A stretch of DNA of 53,703 bases. Source: an uncultured Flavobacteriaceae bacterium. Its GTDB lineage: Bacteria; Bacteroidota; Bacteroidia; Flavobacteriales; Flavobacteriaceae. The stretch's first letter is position 1. Every line of letters begins with the position of its first letter. This document shows, piece by piece, positions 32,877 to 41,524 of this stretch. The stretch is from assembly GCA_938020445.1 (NCBI GenBank), contig CALIIC010000195.1, positions 1 through 53,703 of the forward strand, in the 5' to 3' direction. The notes beneath the pieces are model-generated. The model saw only the letters and a list, made by a program, of their open reading frames with translations, made no database searches and was not told where the DNA came from. Both the position numbers and the translations under genes were made by a program.

Positions 32877-34088
32877 ATGAAAAAAGTATTTTTAGTAGTA
32901 ATGGTCGCTTTCTTTGCAATCAGTTGTAGTTCAGATGATAGTTATGGGAATGACCCACAACCGGTACCCGAGGAGGAGGGAACCGATGATCCGGTAGATG
33001 TTCAGAATTCGGTAAGGTTGGCCACCGATGCGACCTTTGGATCGGTACTTACCAATGAAGAAGGGTTTACCTTGTATTTCTTTGCGCCCGATAGTAAAGG
33101 AGATTCCAATTGCATTGATGGTTGTCTCGCTGCCTGGCCCGCCTTTAATCCTAGTGGATTAAGCTTTGATGCAGGCCTTAGTGCAAACGATTTTAGTAAA
33201 ATAACCAGAACCGACGGAGGTGAGCAGCTTACCTTTAAAGGATGGCCCTTATACCTTTTTGCTACCGATACAGAAGCTGGTCAGATCAATGGTGATGGTG
33301 CAGGTGGGGTTTGGTTCGTTGCCAAACCAGACTATTCAGTGATGGTCACCAAATCGCAGTTGGTAGGAAGGGATTCAGATGGGAACCTGACAAACCTTAA
33401 CAGTGCATTCGAGGCAGGTGATGAGGAGACAGAGTATATCACAGATGCAGATGGGAACACCTTATATCACTTTATCAATGATAAAAATGCGACCAATAAC
33501 TTTACCAACGACGATTTTTCAAACAATGGTGTATGGCCAATTTTTAGTGCTGAAATACAAAATGTACCCAGTATTTTAAATATAGATGATTTTGGGTCTA
33601 TTACGGTTTTTGGTGAAGCGCAGGCAACGTACAAAGGTTGGCCACTATATACTTTTGGCGGTGATGAGAACAGGGGAGATAATTTTGGAGTTGGATTTCC
33701 GGTGGCCGGCGTATGGCCCATTTTAAATCTTGACACCGAAACCGCTCCTGAACCGGAAGATACGGCACCCATCGTGGAAAAAACATTTGTTGTGTCAAAT
33801 GTTGGGGCGTCGGCATACAAGTTTGAATTTACAAGTGAGGAAAACCCCGATATAGCGTTGACCAGGGGAAAAACATATGAATTTGAAATTGACGCGCCAG
33901 GCCACCCTTTTATCATAAAATCGGTGCAGGGAACCGGTACGGGAAATGCATATGATGATGGTGTTACCAATAATGGGGCATCTGCCGGTACCATAAGCTT
34001 CACAGTGCCTGCCGATGCACCAGATACGCTGTTTTACAACTGTGAGTTTCATGGGAGTATGACAGGGACCATTACGATCAGCGATTAA
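32877..34088 (+). CDS. Lipoprotein with secreted repeats fused to a cupredoxin domain
   Basis: This 403-residue lipoprotein (lipobox Cys17, FAISC) has two secreted repeats of the Lipoprotein_15/COG4315 type (about 47-145 and 160-285), with TLYFFAPDSKGDSNC, CLAAWPAF and later TLYHFINDKNATNNF. A C-terminal cupredoxin (about 298-403) carries the type-1 copper ligands H343, C389, H392 and M395 in amicyanin-like C-x2-H-x2-M spacing. COG4315 function is unknown; cupredoxins shuttle electrons. It has its own promoter and terminator. Confidence 0.88.
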   Translation: MKKVFLVVMVAFFAISCSSDDSYGNDPQPVPEEEGTDDPVDVQNSVRLATDATFGSVLTNEEGFTLYFFAPDSKGDSNCIDGCLAAWPAFNPSGLSFDAGLSANDFSKITRTDGGEQLTFKGWPLYLFATDTEAGQINGDGAGGVWFVAKPDYSVMVTKSQLVGRDSDGNLTNLNSAFEAGDEETEYITDADGNTLYHFINDKNATNNFTNDDFSNNGVWPIFSAEIQNVPSILNIDDFGSITVFGEAQATYKGWPLYTFGGDENRGDNFGVGFPVAGVWPILNLDTETAPEPEDTAPIVEKTFVVSNVGASAYKFEFTSEENPDIALTRGKTYEFEIDAPGHPFIIKSVQGTGTGNAYDDGVTNNGASAGTISFTVPADAPDTLFYNCEFHGSMTGTITISD

Positions 34089-34107
34089 TTTGTAAATACT
34101 ATATCGA

Positions 34108-34140
34108 ATAATCCCCAAGTTTTTCTTGGGGATTATTTTT
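34108..34140 (+). terminator. Terminator of the cupredoxin lipoprotein gene
   Basis: AATCCCCAAG and CTTGGGGATT form a perfect 10-bp stem (12 with the outer AT pairs) around T5, followed by ATTTTT. Confidence 0.92.
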
Positions 34141-34175
34141 AAATTTTAGGACTATAAAAAGTCCGACATAAATAG

Positions 34176-34183
34176 TAGTTTTG
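34176..34183 (+). promoter_or_regulatory. -7 box before the second OB/YceI/DUF5777 operon
   Basis: TAGTTTTG matches TAnnTTTG, 23 bases before the start codon. No TTG is found at the -33 distance and no TTCCCT repeat is present, but GGACT/AGTCC arms (34149-34164) form an inverted repeat upstream that may be an operator. Confidence 0.5.
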
Positions 34184-34205
34184 ATTACTTTCTAAAGATA
34201 GGAAT

Positions 34206-34616
34206 ATGAGAAGGAGTGCGAGATTTTCCTATGTGTTGATTTTTATGCTGATAAGCCAATGTTTTTTGGGTTGCAATGACCCATTGAATGGAGATCTTAC
34301 AAGCGTAAAACCAAGTAGCGTATATACCGTGGCACAATTAATTTCAGAATCTCGATCAGCTAAGACCACCGATGGGGAACATGTGATTGCGGTAAAGGGA
34401 ACCGTTCATGAAGTGAACACTGTAAATGGCCGACACACCATTTTACTGAAGGGGGATACCGCTGATGAAACCTTTGTCATATGTGATATGAATACCAACC
34501 AATCAACTACAACGCAAGCCGTAAAAAGCGGTGATTCAATTTTAGTAAAAGGACTTTTAAAGGGGATTTTAAAAGACGTTATTATGTTGAACTGCGTAGT
34601 TGTCAAGACCGAATAG
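34206..34616 (+). CDS. OB-fold (tRNA_anti-like) lipoprotein (copy 2)
   Basis: The 136-residue product has a lipoprotein signal with Cys23 (CFLGC) and an OB-fold: HVIAVKGTVHEVNTVNGRHT, ILLKGDTADETFVICDMN, SGDSILVKGLLKGILKDVIM. Unlike copy 1 it is lipid-anchored rather than helix-anchored. It is the first gene of an operon with YceI and DUF5777 and is separated from YceI by one base. Confidence 0.82.
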   Translation: MRRSARFSYVLIFMLISQCFLGCNDPLNGDLTSVKPSSVYTVAQLISESRSAKTTDGEHVIAVKGTVHEVNTVNGRHTILLKGDTADETFVICDMNTNQSTTTQAVKSGDSILVKGLLKGILKDVIMLNCVVVKTE

Positions 34617-34617
34617 A

Positions 34618-35166
34618 ATGGTAAGAATGTTAGCCGTTTTTTTAATAGCTTTTATATATATATCGGATACCGATACAGATGAGAAGGTCATTGCCAGACA
34701 AGGTAAGGTGTCCTTTTTTTCACATACATCGGTAGAAGATATTAAGGCGGAAAACAATCAGGTACTAAGTGTGATCGACCTAGAAAAACATGAAATTGCC
34801 GTTAGTATGCTTATGAATGCCTTTATTTTTGAAAAAGCATTGATGAGAGAGCACTTCAATGAGAGTTATATAGAATCCGATATTTATCCGAAAGCGGTGT
34901 TTGAGGGGGATATCATTGATTTTGACCCATTGGCAAAGGGAACACAAACCCGTATGGTAAAAGGGCTTTTTACCATGCACGGGGTATCAAAAGAATTAGA
35001 GATAAAGACCAAGATCGTACAGGATGTGAACGGTTATGTGGTTTCCGGTACTTTTGAAACACTCGTACAGGACTATGCCATTAACATTCCACCTTTGCTT
35101 GCCGGAAATATTGCCAAAAGCATTTCAATAGATTTTAGATTTGAATACGAGCCCTATGAAGACTAA
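34618..35166 (+). CDS. YceI family exported protein (copy 2)
   Basis: Starting at MVRMLAVFLIAF (34618), this 182-residue protein has a short signal sequence without a clear cleavage motif. The YceI core LMREHFNESYIESDIYPKA is followed by F-x-G-x-I-I-D-F, matching copy 1, then FTMHGVSKELEIKTKI. The end overlaps the next gene by 11 bases. Gene order differs from copy 1 (OB-YceI-DUF5777 versus YceI-OB-DUF5777), so duplication was followed by rearrangement or independent assembly. Confidence 0.88.
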   Translation: MVRMLAVFLIAFIYISDTDTDEKVIARQGKVSFFSHTSVEDIKAENNQVLSVIDLEKHEIAVSMLMNAFIFEKALMREHFNESYIESDIYPKAVFEGDIIDFDPLAKGTQTRMVKGLFTMHGVSKELEIKTKIVQDVNGYVVSGTFETLVQDYAINIPPLLAGNIAKSISIDFRFEYEPYED

Positions 35167-36064
35167 AACCATTTTTATGTTGGCATTCCTTTTGCTGACC
35201 ACGGTGCGCTGCGCATTTTCGCAAGATCTTTTGGATATCTTGGAATCTGAACAACAAGATACCACCCAATTTATACCGGCAACCTTTAAAATGACGCGCA
35301 TAGCCATTGGGCATTCCACTGAGGTCCGGGGTAAGGGTATCTTGGAGCTTTTTGTGGCCAATCGTTTTTGGAATACGCCTGCTGAAAGAAGTCAAAGTTT
35401 TGTTGCGGATCGGTTGAGCAGCCGCATAGCGCTCGAATACGGAATTTCAGACAAGCTGACTTTTGGGGTCGGGGCGACCACCTTTGATGGTCTTTTCGAC
35501 GCACATTTGAAGTTTCGAATGCTACAGCATTCCGGTGCAAAAGGACGCCCGTTTACAATAACGCTTTTTCAAAATATGAGCTATAACAGCAGTGCCATTG
35601 TGAACCAAAGCATCCCCGATAATTTTTCGGATAGGGCGGCCTTTACTTCGCAGCTATTATTGTCGAAGAAAGTGTCAAAAGACTTCTCGTTTCAGGTTTC
35701 ACCCACCTATATACATAAAACCTTGGCTTTGGCCGAGGACGATCCTACAAATTTCTTTGCGCTAGGAGTGGGAGCCCGTTACAAGGTAGGAGGGCATTTA
35801 AGCTTGGTGTCGGAGTACCATCATACCTTTAATCCCATTAAATCATTTGACACCTTTGATACGTTTGCTATAGGAGCCAATTGGGAACTAGGCGATATTA
35901 TGTTGCAATTTATGCTCACCAATGCCGTGAATATGGTGGAAGATGCATTCATTGCACAAACTAGGAACAACTTTAATTTTCGAAATCCCAACCTGAATTT
36001 TGGCTTTAACGCAACCTACGTTTTTCATCTAAGGAATAGGTTGAAAAAGCAAAAATCAGAATAA
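35156..36064 (+). CDS. DUF5777 family beta-barrel protein (copy 2)
   Basis: Starting at MKTKTIFMLAFLLL (35156), this 302-residue product has a signal peptide ending AFSQ and barrel strands with STEVRGKGILELFVANRFW, LEYGISDKLTFGVGATTFDG and a terminal NFGFNATYVFHLRNRL. It is similar in layout to the barrel at 31542. The start overlaps the YceI end by 11 bases, indicating translational coupling. The role is unknown. Confidence 0.86.
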   Translation: MKTKTIFMLAFLLLTTVRCAFSQDLLDILESEQQDTTQFIPATFKMTRIAIGHSTEVRGKGILELFVANRFWNTPAERSQSFVADRLSSRIALEYGISDKLTFGVGATTFDGLFDAHLKFRMLQHSGAKGRPFTITLFQNMSYNSSAIVNQSIPDNFSDRAAFTSQLLLSKKVSKDFSFQVSPTYIHKTLALAEDDPTNFFALGVGARYKVGGHLSLVSEYHHTFNPIKSFDTFDTFAIGANWELGDIMLQFMLTNAVNMVEDAFIAQTRNNFNFRNPNLNFGFNATYVFHLRNRLKKQKSE

Positions 36065-36351
36065 CCTGAGGTAGCTAGCTGTGTAAAAGTAGAAAGGAAG
36101 AAATAGGGAATTGATCAATCAATAGACCTTTGGAAAAACTACCTTACTATATTATACGTTTTTTACCCTCTGGTAAGTGCTACAGTAAGTGTATTCTTAA
36201 AATGAAAGTACTACTCCGTGATACGAACACTTTAGGTTGTGCTGCTTATAGTGGTTGAACCCGGTTATTTCCGTTCAGTACGAAAGTAGACACCTGCTAA
36301 GAATCAATAAAATATAGTGCTCAAGCGCGTTCTTGTAAAACAAATCTTAGA
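36065..36351. other. Non-coding gap before the PorV-like gene
   Basis: About 290 bases without a gene. I see no strong terminator for the DUF5777 operon and no convincing -33/-7 pair. Confidence 0.4.
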
Positions 36352-37458
36352 ATGTTTCGTTTACTAAGTAGGATGCTAAACAGGGGGCAAGAGGTGCTGA
36401 ATTCTAAGTTGAAAAAAGGATGCTTTTTCGCGTTCTTAATGGTGCAAATAGGCGCAACCGCCCAACAGCTGTTTATTGGCGATCAAGATCAGTTTTTGAG
36501 CATGGCAACCGATGCGCGGGCGGCAGGGCAGGGAGATGTGGGTGTCGCCACGGCACCCGACGTTTATTCGCAACAATGGAACCCCGCGAAGTACATTTTT
36601 AGTGAAAAAAAAGTGGGCTTCGGCCTTACTCAAATTTTAGGGGCTAAATCGGCGGTAGATGGCTTTGCCCAGGCCAATGTCAATTTTTACAATCAACCTG
36701 ATGAGCGCAGTGCGTATGGGGTAGGCATCCGTGGCTATTCTTATTCAGTTCCGGGATTTAGTGAGCTAGAGGGTGACACGAATTTGAATGAACTGGCAAT
36801 TGATGGTTCCTATGCGTTAAAACTTGGGGAGTATTTGTCAATGGCCGTTACAGGGCGGTACATTCTGATTAACAGACGCACGGTTGTATTAAACGGTTTT
36901 TTTGGACAGGAGCCGGTCAACTTATTTGGTATTGATGTTTCGAGCTTCTATTTCGGGAAGGAAATTGGCTATAAAAACTACAACGGGCGGTGGCGGGCGG
37001 CACTGGTGCTATCGAATTTAAGGAACAAGCCTTCTGAAGAAGATAAGTTGCCCCAAAGTTATGTGCCTTCTACGCTAAAAGCAGGGGTGGGATTTGATTT
37101 TATATTAGATTCCGAGAGTAGTGTTTCCCTAACAACTGAATATACCGCTCTATTGGTTTCCTACAGACTAGAGAATCCGATCGAATTCTTTGACCAGCCC
37201 GATGCAGGCTCCATTCTGGCCATCGGGTTCGAAGGAATCCTGGCAAGCAAATTGGTTGGAAGAGCAGGATATTCCCAAGGGCTAAATAGGCGAAAAGATA
37301 CTTTTTTATCGCTAGGGGTCGGTGTTCGCTCTAAGTATGCTGATTTTGATATGGCCTATATCTTAGGGGATAGCATTGCAGAAAACCCGCTCCGAACCAA
37401 ACTACGCGTATCGATTAGTATTGATTTGGCCGCGGCTTTTTCCAATCAGGGAGACTAG
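36352..37458 (+). CDS. PorV/PorQ-family outer-membrane barrel (type IX secretion related)
   Basis: The 368-residue protein starts with a long, positively charged signal region (a later start at the MVQIG region is unlikely) ending ATAQQ. It has the PorV hallmark DARAAGQGDVGVATAPDVYS followed by QQWNPAKYIF, then FELP-type barrel strands to the C-terminus (RTKLRVSISIDL). PorV acts in T9SS as the shuttle that brings cargo to the attachment complex. This copy lies outside the usual porU-porV gene pair, so it may be a paralogue with a different cargo. Confidence 0.8.
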   Translation: MFRLLSRMLNRGQEVLNSKLKKGCFFAFLMVQIGATAQQLFIGDQDQFLSMATDARAAGQGDVGVATAPDVYSQQWNPAKYIFSEKKVGFGLTQILGAKSAVDGFAQANVNFYNQPDERSAYGVGIRGYSYSVPGFSELEGDTNLNELAIDGSYALKLGEYLSMAVTGRYILINRRTVVLNGFFGQEPVNLFGIDVSSFYFGKEIGYKNYNGRWRAALVLSNLRNKPSEEDKLPQSYVPSTLKAGVGFDFILDSESSVSLTTEYTALLVSYRLENPIEFFDQPDAGSILAIGFEGILASKLVGRAGYSQGLNRRKDTFLSLGVGVRSKYADFDMAYILGDSIAENPLRTKLRVSISIDLAAAFSNQGD

Positions 37459-37627
37459 CTTTATGTAGCCACACCTGCTTGCTTCTATGTATATGGAACA
37501 ATCGATGCTATTTTCCGTTTTTAATAGCTTCCAAGCCAATAAACATGCCTGCCACCAGCATAGCGGCAGGACTGCTATACAAAGATTTTTATTGATGAAT
37601 AAACCCAACATGACTTTGAGTTTCCGG

Positions 37628-38443
37628 TTATAGAGTAGCGTCCTTATTTGTTAATAAGGCTACGACTTTTTGGGCTACTTTATCTGCTCCTGTAGGGTCT
37701 TGACCTGTCACCAAGCGCCCGTCGGCGACCATGAAGCCATCCCAACCTTCTTCAGAGTATCGAAAGATGCCCCCATGGGCTGCTATCGCTTCTTGAATCG
37801 AAAAGGGAAATTGTTGGTAATACGGCGCTTTTTTGTTCTCAAAAAGGTCAGGAAAACCATTTACTTCCTTCCCGGCAACCAGATAACTCCCGTCCGAAAG
37901 TTTGATGTCTACGATTCCGGCGGTACCATGGCAGACCGTCGCTACGATTCCCCCTTGCCGTTCATATATTTGTGCGGTAATCTCTTGAATGGCTTGATTT
38001 TCCGGTACGGTGAACATGGCACTGCCGCCTCCGGGGTAGTAGATGGCCTGGTAGTTTTCTGGGGCGATGTCTGTAGGTTTTTGGGTGTGTTCGAGTTCAT
38101 CCATGAAGGTTGCGTCGTACAGATAGTCTTTGATCAAGGAATCGGAACTGCGAATGTATCCGATTGGGATGGCGCCTCCTTTCGGACTTACAAAATCGAC
38201 CTTATATCCCGCTTTTTTGAATTCGTTGTGGGCCAAGATGATTTCAGGAAAATGATTGGTCGATTCGATTTCGGATTTTCCATAGTAGTGCGCATTTGAA
38301 ACAACAAATAATACTTGATTTCTGGATTCCTTTGCTACGCTTTTTTCTTCTTTTTGGGAAGCCGTTTCCTGGGTTTTTTGATTCTTTTCGCTGCAACCAA
38401 CGAAGCATACTGTTGCCAGTAGTAGTATCTTAAATTTGTTCAT
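37628..38443 (-). CDS. DJ-1/PfpI family (type 1 glutamine amidotransferase-like) lipoprotein
   Basis: The start at MNKFKILLLATVCFVGC (38443) gives a lipobox at C17 and 271 residues. The DJ-1/PfpI domain (about 44-268) contains ILAHNEFKKAGYKVDFVSPK, YQAIYYPGGGSAMF and the nucleophile elbow GGIVATVCHGTAGI with C171. The layout matches Hsp31-like or glyoxalase-III-like members, but periplasmic lipoproteins of this family are uncommon. It is upstream of no obvious partner; an AraC gene precedes it on the same strand. Confidence 0.85.
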   Translation of the reverse strand: MNKFKILLLATVCFVGCSEKNQKTQETASQKEEKSVAKESRNQVLFVVSNAHYYGKSEIESTNHFPEIILAHNEFKKAGYKVDFVSPKGGAIPIGYIRSSDSLIKDYLYDATFMDELEHTQKPTDIAPENYQAIYYPGGGSAMFTVPENQAIQEITAQIYERQGGIVATVCHGTAGIVDIKLSDGSYLVAGKEVNGFPDLFENKKAPYYQQFPFSIQEAIAAHGGIFRYSEEGWDGFMVADGRLVTGQDPTGADKVAQKVVALLTNKDATL

Positions 38444-38541
38444 CTTAGATGTTTTAACGCAAGTTGCCATTACTTCCGATCAACCAGGTCAAGGGCGATA
38501 ATTTAGGAGTACGGATTTATAAATTGCAACCTAGGACGTCT

Positions 38542-39582
38542 TTAATTTTGCTGCTTGAATTTTGACGGAGTCGTCCCGGTAGCCTTTTTGAAAGCGGCGT
38601 AGAAAGCAGACTTGGAATTGAAACCGCAATCGTAGCCAATGGCCTCAAAAGAAAACAGCGTATTTGACTTCATCAAGAGCTTTGCCTCTGCGATGCGGTA
38701 CTCGTTTAAATAATTGGGAAAGCTTTTTTCTAGATGCTCATTTAAAAGCTGTGACAATTTATGCGGGAGAATATTCAATTTCTTGGCGACATCCCCAAGA
38801 GTAAGGTTCGCATTTTTGAAGAGTTGGTCCTGTTGCATCAATCGTTCCAGGGAAGTGGTCAACTCCTCGGCTTCTGTTGGGGAAATTTCTTTTTTACCGT
38901 ATTTAGGCGGATTTAAAAGCAACAGGGAACTTCGGTTTTTGGAAAACAGGAATAAAATAATTAAAAGGTAGAAAAGAAAGGAAAACGAGATGGCCCCAAG
39001 AATATAGGAAGTATACTCGGCGGTATTGAAGACAAACCATATCAGCCCGGTTCCCAGAAAGACACTAAGCACCCAAAATGAAAAATGTTTGTTTTTACTT
39101 TCTGAAGGTTTTTTAAAAAACCCTGCTTTGAACAGCACAAAACCCGCCGCTACAATGTAAGCACACCATTGCCAGTAAATAATCTGTATGAGGTAATTGA
39201 CCCATAAACCGTGAAAATCGTATCGTGGAAATCGAATAAATACGAAAAGCGCTACTGGAATTAAAAGCCCGAAATGAATTTTGGCATGCTTCCCGAGATG
39301 AAGGCCATTGGTTGTTGCCGATCTTACATAAAAATAGAGCATAGGGCCTATAAACCAGCAGGCAAACAGCCCAAGCTGAATATAAAAACTCGCCAAGTCG
39401 TCATTGAAATGGAAAAATACTGATTTTCCTATCCGAACACTGAGGGTGCATAGTAAGCCGCCCAAAAAATAATGCGAGGTGTGTTTTGGCTTGGCAAAAA
39501 AAAGAAAATAAAGCCCCAGTCCTAGCCCGTTAAAGGCACCGAGTGCACTTATAAAAAATAAAAGCTCCCTACTAATTTCCAA
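38542..39582 (-). CDS. AraC family regulator with multi-pass membrane N-terminus
   Basis: This 346-residue protein has seven likely transmembrane helices (about 8-220) and a C-terminal AraC HTH (about 235-344: LTLGDVAKKLNILPHKLSQLL, FEAIGYDCGFNSKSAFYAAF, PSKFKQQN). It has the same design as the island gene at 4935 but different sequence. The DJ-1-like lipoprotein gene begins 98 bases downstream on the same strand and is a candidate target or partner. Confidence 0.9.
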   Translation of the reverse strand: MEISRELLFFISALGAFNGLGLGLYFLFFAKPKHTSHYFLGGLLCTLSVRIGKSVFFHFNDDLASFYIQLGLFACWFIGPMLYFYVRSATTNGLHLGKHAKIHFGLLIPVALFVFIRFPRYDFHGLWVNYLIQIIYWQWCAYIVAAGFVLFKAGFFKKPSESKNKHFSFWVLSVFLGTGLIWFVFNTAEYTSYILGAISFSFLFYLLIILFLFSKNRSSLLLLNPPKYGKKEISPTEAEELTTSLERLMQQDQLFKNANLTLGDVAKKLNILPHKLSQLLNEHLEKSFPNYLNEYRIAEAKLLMKSNTLFSFEAIGYDCGFNSKSAFYAAFKKATGTTPSKFKQQN

Positions 39583-39697
39583 GGCAAGGTGTTTAGGCTA
39601 CTAAAAATACTACTATTCAAATGAAAAAAACAAATGCGTTGCGCGAAGGAGTGTGGATTCGCCTTGGCATAAGGGTGCTAAGACGTGGCTTTCCAAT

Positions 39698-39727
39698 AAA
39701 AAACCCCTCTGGTAAGGAGGGGCTTCT
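39698..39727 (-). terminator. Terminator of the small membrane protein gene
   Basis: On the minus strand GCCCCTCC-TTACCA-GAGGGGTTTTTTATT forms a CCCCTC/GAGGGG stem followed by T6. It follows the 42-codon gene by about 75 bases. The opposite strand lacks a good T run. Confidence 0.8.
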
Positions 39728-39802
39728 TGGCATTTGTCAAAATCAAATTAAAATTCGATAAATAGGGGCAATAAGATTTTTTGGGGAACTCAGATCATTG
39801 GT

Positions 39803-39931
39803 CTAAAAGAAGCCAAAAGCCCATAGGATAAGGGAAGCTACTACTGCTAATAAAATTCCTACCAGTACTACAACCATTACACTTAGGAAGCCGTTCAGCA
39901 CTCTTTCTCCAGAGGTAACTTCTTGTTCCAT
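39803..39931 (-). CDS. Small (42-residue) membrane protein
   Basis: The frame from ATG 39931 to TAG 39803 encodes MEQEVTSGERVLNGFLSVMV followed by a second hydrophobic half ending LWAFGFF: a short acidic N-terminus and one transmembrane helix of about 25 residues. It is followed by a clean terminator on the same strand, which supports a real transcript. Such tiny proteins are easily missed by gene finders. The function is unknown. Confidence 0.65.
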   Translation of the reverse strand: MEQEVTSGERVLNGFLSVMVVVLVGILLAVVASLILWAFGFF

Positions 39932-40078
39932 ATTTGTGTTATTTAGTTGTAAATTACGCAATTTTAAGCTTCAATTCCAGAAATAAAGACAATATTTCGA
40001 CCAACAACGCAAATTATAGTATGTTCGTCCGATGAATAACCTGTTTAATCGATAAAGAGCTGAACGTTAGTTGATAAG

Positions 40079-41425
40079 CTATTTTTTGCCACTTAGCTGC
40101 TCGCTAAGTTCTTCCAAAGACACCCCTTTGGTCTCGGGCATTTTGAACAGTACCCACAATAATTGCAGTACCATCATCCCGGCGAAGAACATAAAAATAG
40201 GCCACGGATTTTCTTTAAAAATACCCTTTTCCGCATCCAAAAAGATAGGGGTTATCAGGGTTATGATTGCCGCGAATACCCAGTGCGTGCCGGTACCCCA
40301 AGATTGTCCAAAAGCCCGAACCTTGTTTGGGAAAATCTCAGAAATAAATACCCAGATAACCGCCCCTTGCCCTACCGCGTGCGAAGCGATAAAAACAAGC
40401 ACAAAGGTGAGCAAGACCATTGAACTTGCATCGGAATAAAAACACCAGCCTACCATCCCAAGACTCAGGATATAACCGATAGATCCAATTTTCATTAGTT
40501 GTTTTCTTCCAAGCTTGTCGATCAAACGTACCCCTACAAAGGTGAAAACAAGATTCACAATACCAATGGAAATGGAACTGAATAATGATTCTTGCGCCGC
40601 CAGACCTGCCCGTTCCAAAATTTCAGGAGCATAATACAGTACAAAATTGATGCCTGAAAGTTGGTTGAAAAAGGCCAATAAAAAAGCAAGGATCAAAGGC
40701 GTTTTATACTTTCCTGAAAAAAGACTTTCTTTTTTCTCGGTCTGAGGGTTGTGGTCCTTGATTTCTTGCAGTTTTGTTTGTGCTTGTTCTTCCGAGAACA
40801 ATAAACGAAGCGTTTTTAATGCGCCTTCATCATCCTTCTTTTTGATAGCCAACCATCGCGGGCTATTCGGAATGCTAAGGACCATAACGGTGTATATGAT
40901 TGCGGGAATCGCCTCTACTCCCAGCATCCAACGCCAATCGTTTGCTCCTCCGATTCCTTGAAGCAGGTAATTCGATATAAAGGCTATCAAGATGCCCAGT
41001 ACAAGGTTGAATTGGTAGAGGGCTCCTAGTTTTCCGCGATTTTCCGGAGAGGAAATCTCAGAAATGTAAATGGGCGCAGCCACCGAAGAGGCACCAACAC
41101 CAACCCCCCCGATAAAGCGAAAGAACGAAAATATATAGGGGTCCGTAGCCAGTCCGGATCCGATAGCCGAAACGGCATACAGTATCCCGATCCAAAAAAG
41201 GGTTTTCTTTCTACCAAAGCGATCACACGGAATTCCGCCCATTAGAGAACCCAAAACAGTACCCCATAGGGCCATAGACATAATAAAAGTGCCATGAAAC
41301 CATGGAGAAGTATCCCATAATTCTTTAATAGGGAGATTCGCTCCGCTAATGACAACGGTATCGAAGCCGAATAAAAATCCAGAGAGGGCCGCAGTAAGTG
41401 AGATTCGAAAGAGTTTGGAGTTCAT
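40079..41425 (-). CDS. Sugar porter family MFS transporter
   Basis: With the start at MNSKLFRISLTAALSG (41425) the protein has 448 residues and twelve transmembrane helices. Family signatures are GFLFGFDTVVISGA in TM1, GGIPCDRFGRKKTL (loop 2-3), PIYISEISSPENRGKLGALYQ, PNSPRWLA before the central loop, QLSGINFVLYYAPEI in TM7 and a terminal MPETKGVSLEEL. Proton-coupled xylose/glucose-type porters share these. It stands alone, with no kinase or isomerase adjacent, so the sugar is not determined. Confidence 0.93.
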   Translation of the reverse strand: MNSKLFRISLTAALSGFLFGFDTVVISGANLPIKELWDTSPWFHGTFIMSMALWGTVLGSLMGGIPCDRFGRKKTLFWIGILYAVSAIGSGLATDPYIFSFFRFIGGVGVGASSVAAPIYISEISSPENRGKLGALYQFNLVLGILIAFISNYLLQGIGGANDWRWMLGVEAIPAIIYTVMVLSIPNSPRWLAIKKKDDEGALKTLRLLFSEEQAQTKLQEIKDHNPQTEKKESLFSGKYKTPLILAFLLAFFNQLSGINFVLYYAPEILERAGLAAQESLFSSISIGIVNLVFTFVGVRLIDKLGRKQLMKIGSIGYILSLGMVGWCFYSDASSMVLLTFVLVFIASHAVGQGAVIWVFISEIFPNKVRAFGQSWGTGTHWVFAAIITLITPIFLDAEKGIFKENPWPIFMFFAGMMVLQLLWVLFKMPETKGVSLEELSEQLSGKK

Positions 41426-41524
41426 ACAGTTGGTTTTCAGTAAATCTAGCGAAAAATAAGGCATATTTTCCGAAAGGGAATGTTATGTGGTGCTATATTT
41501 CAAATCCGAAGTAATTTGTTGGCT

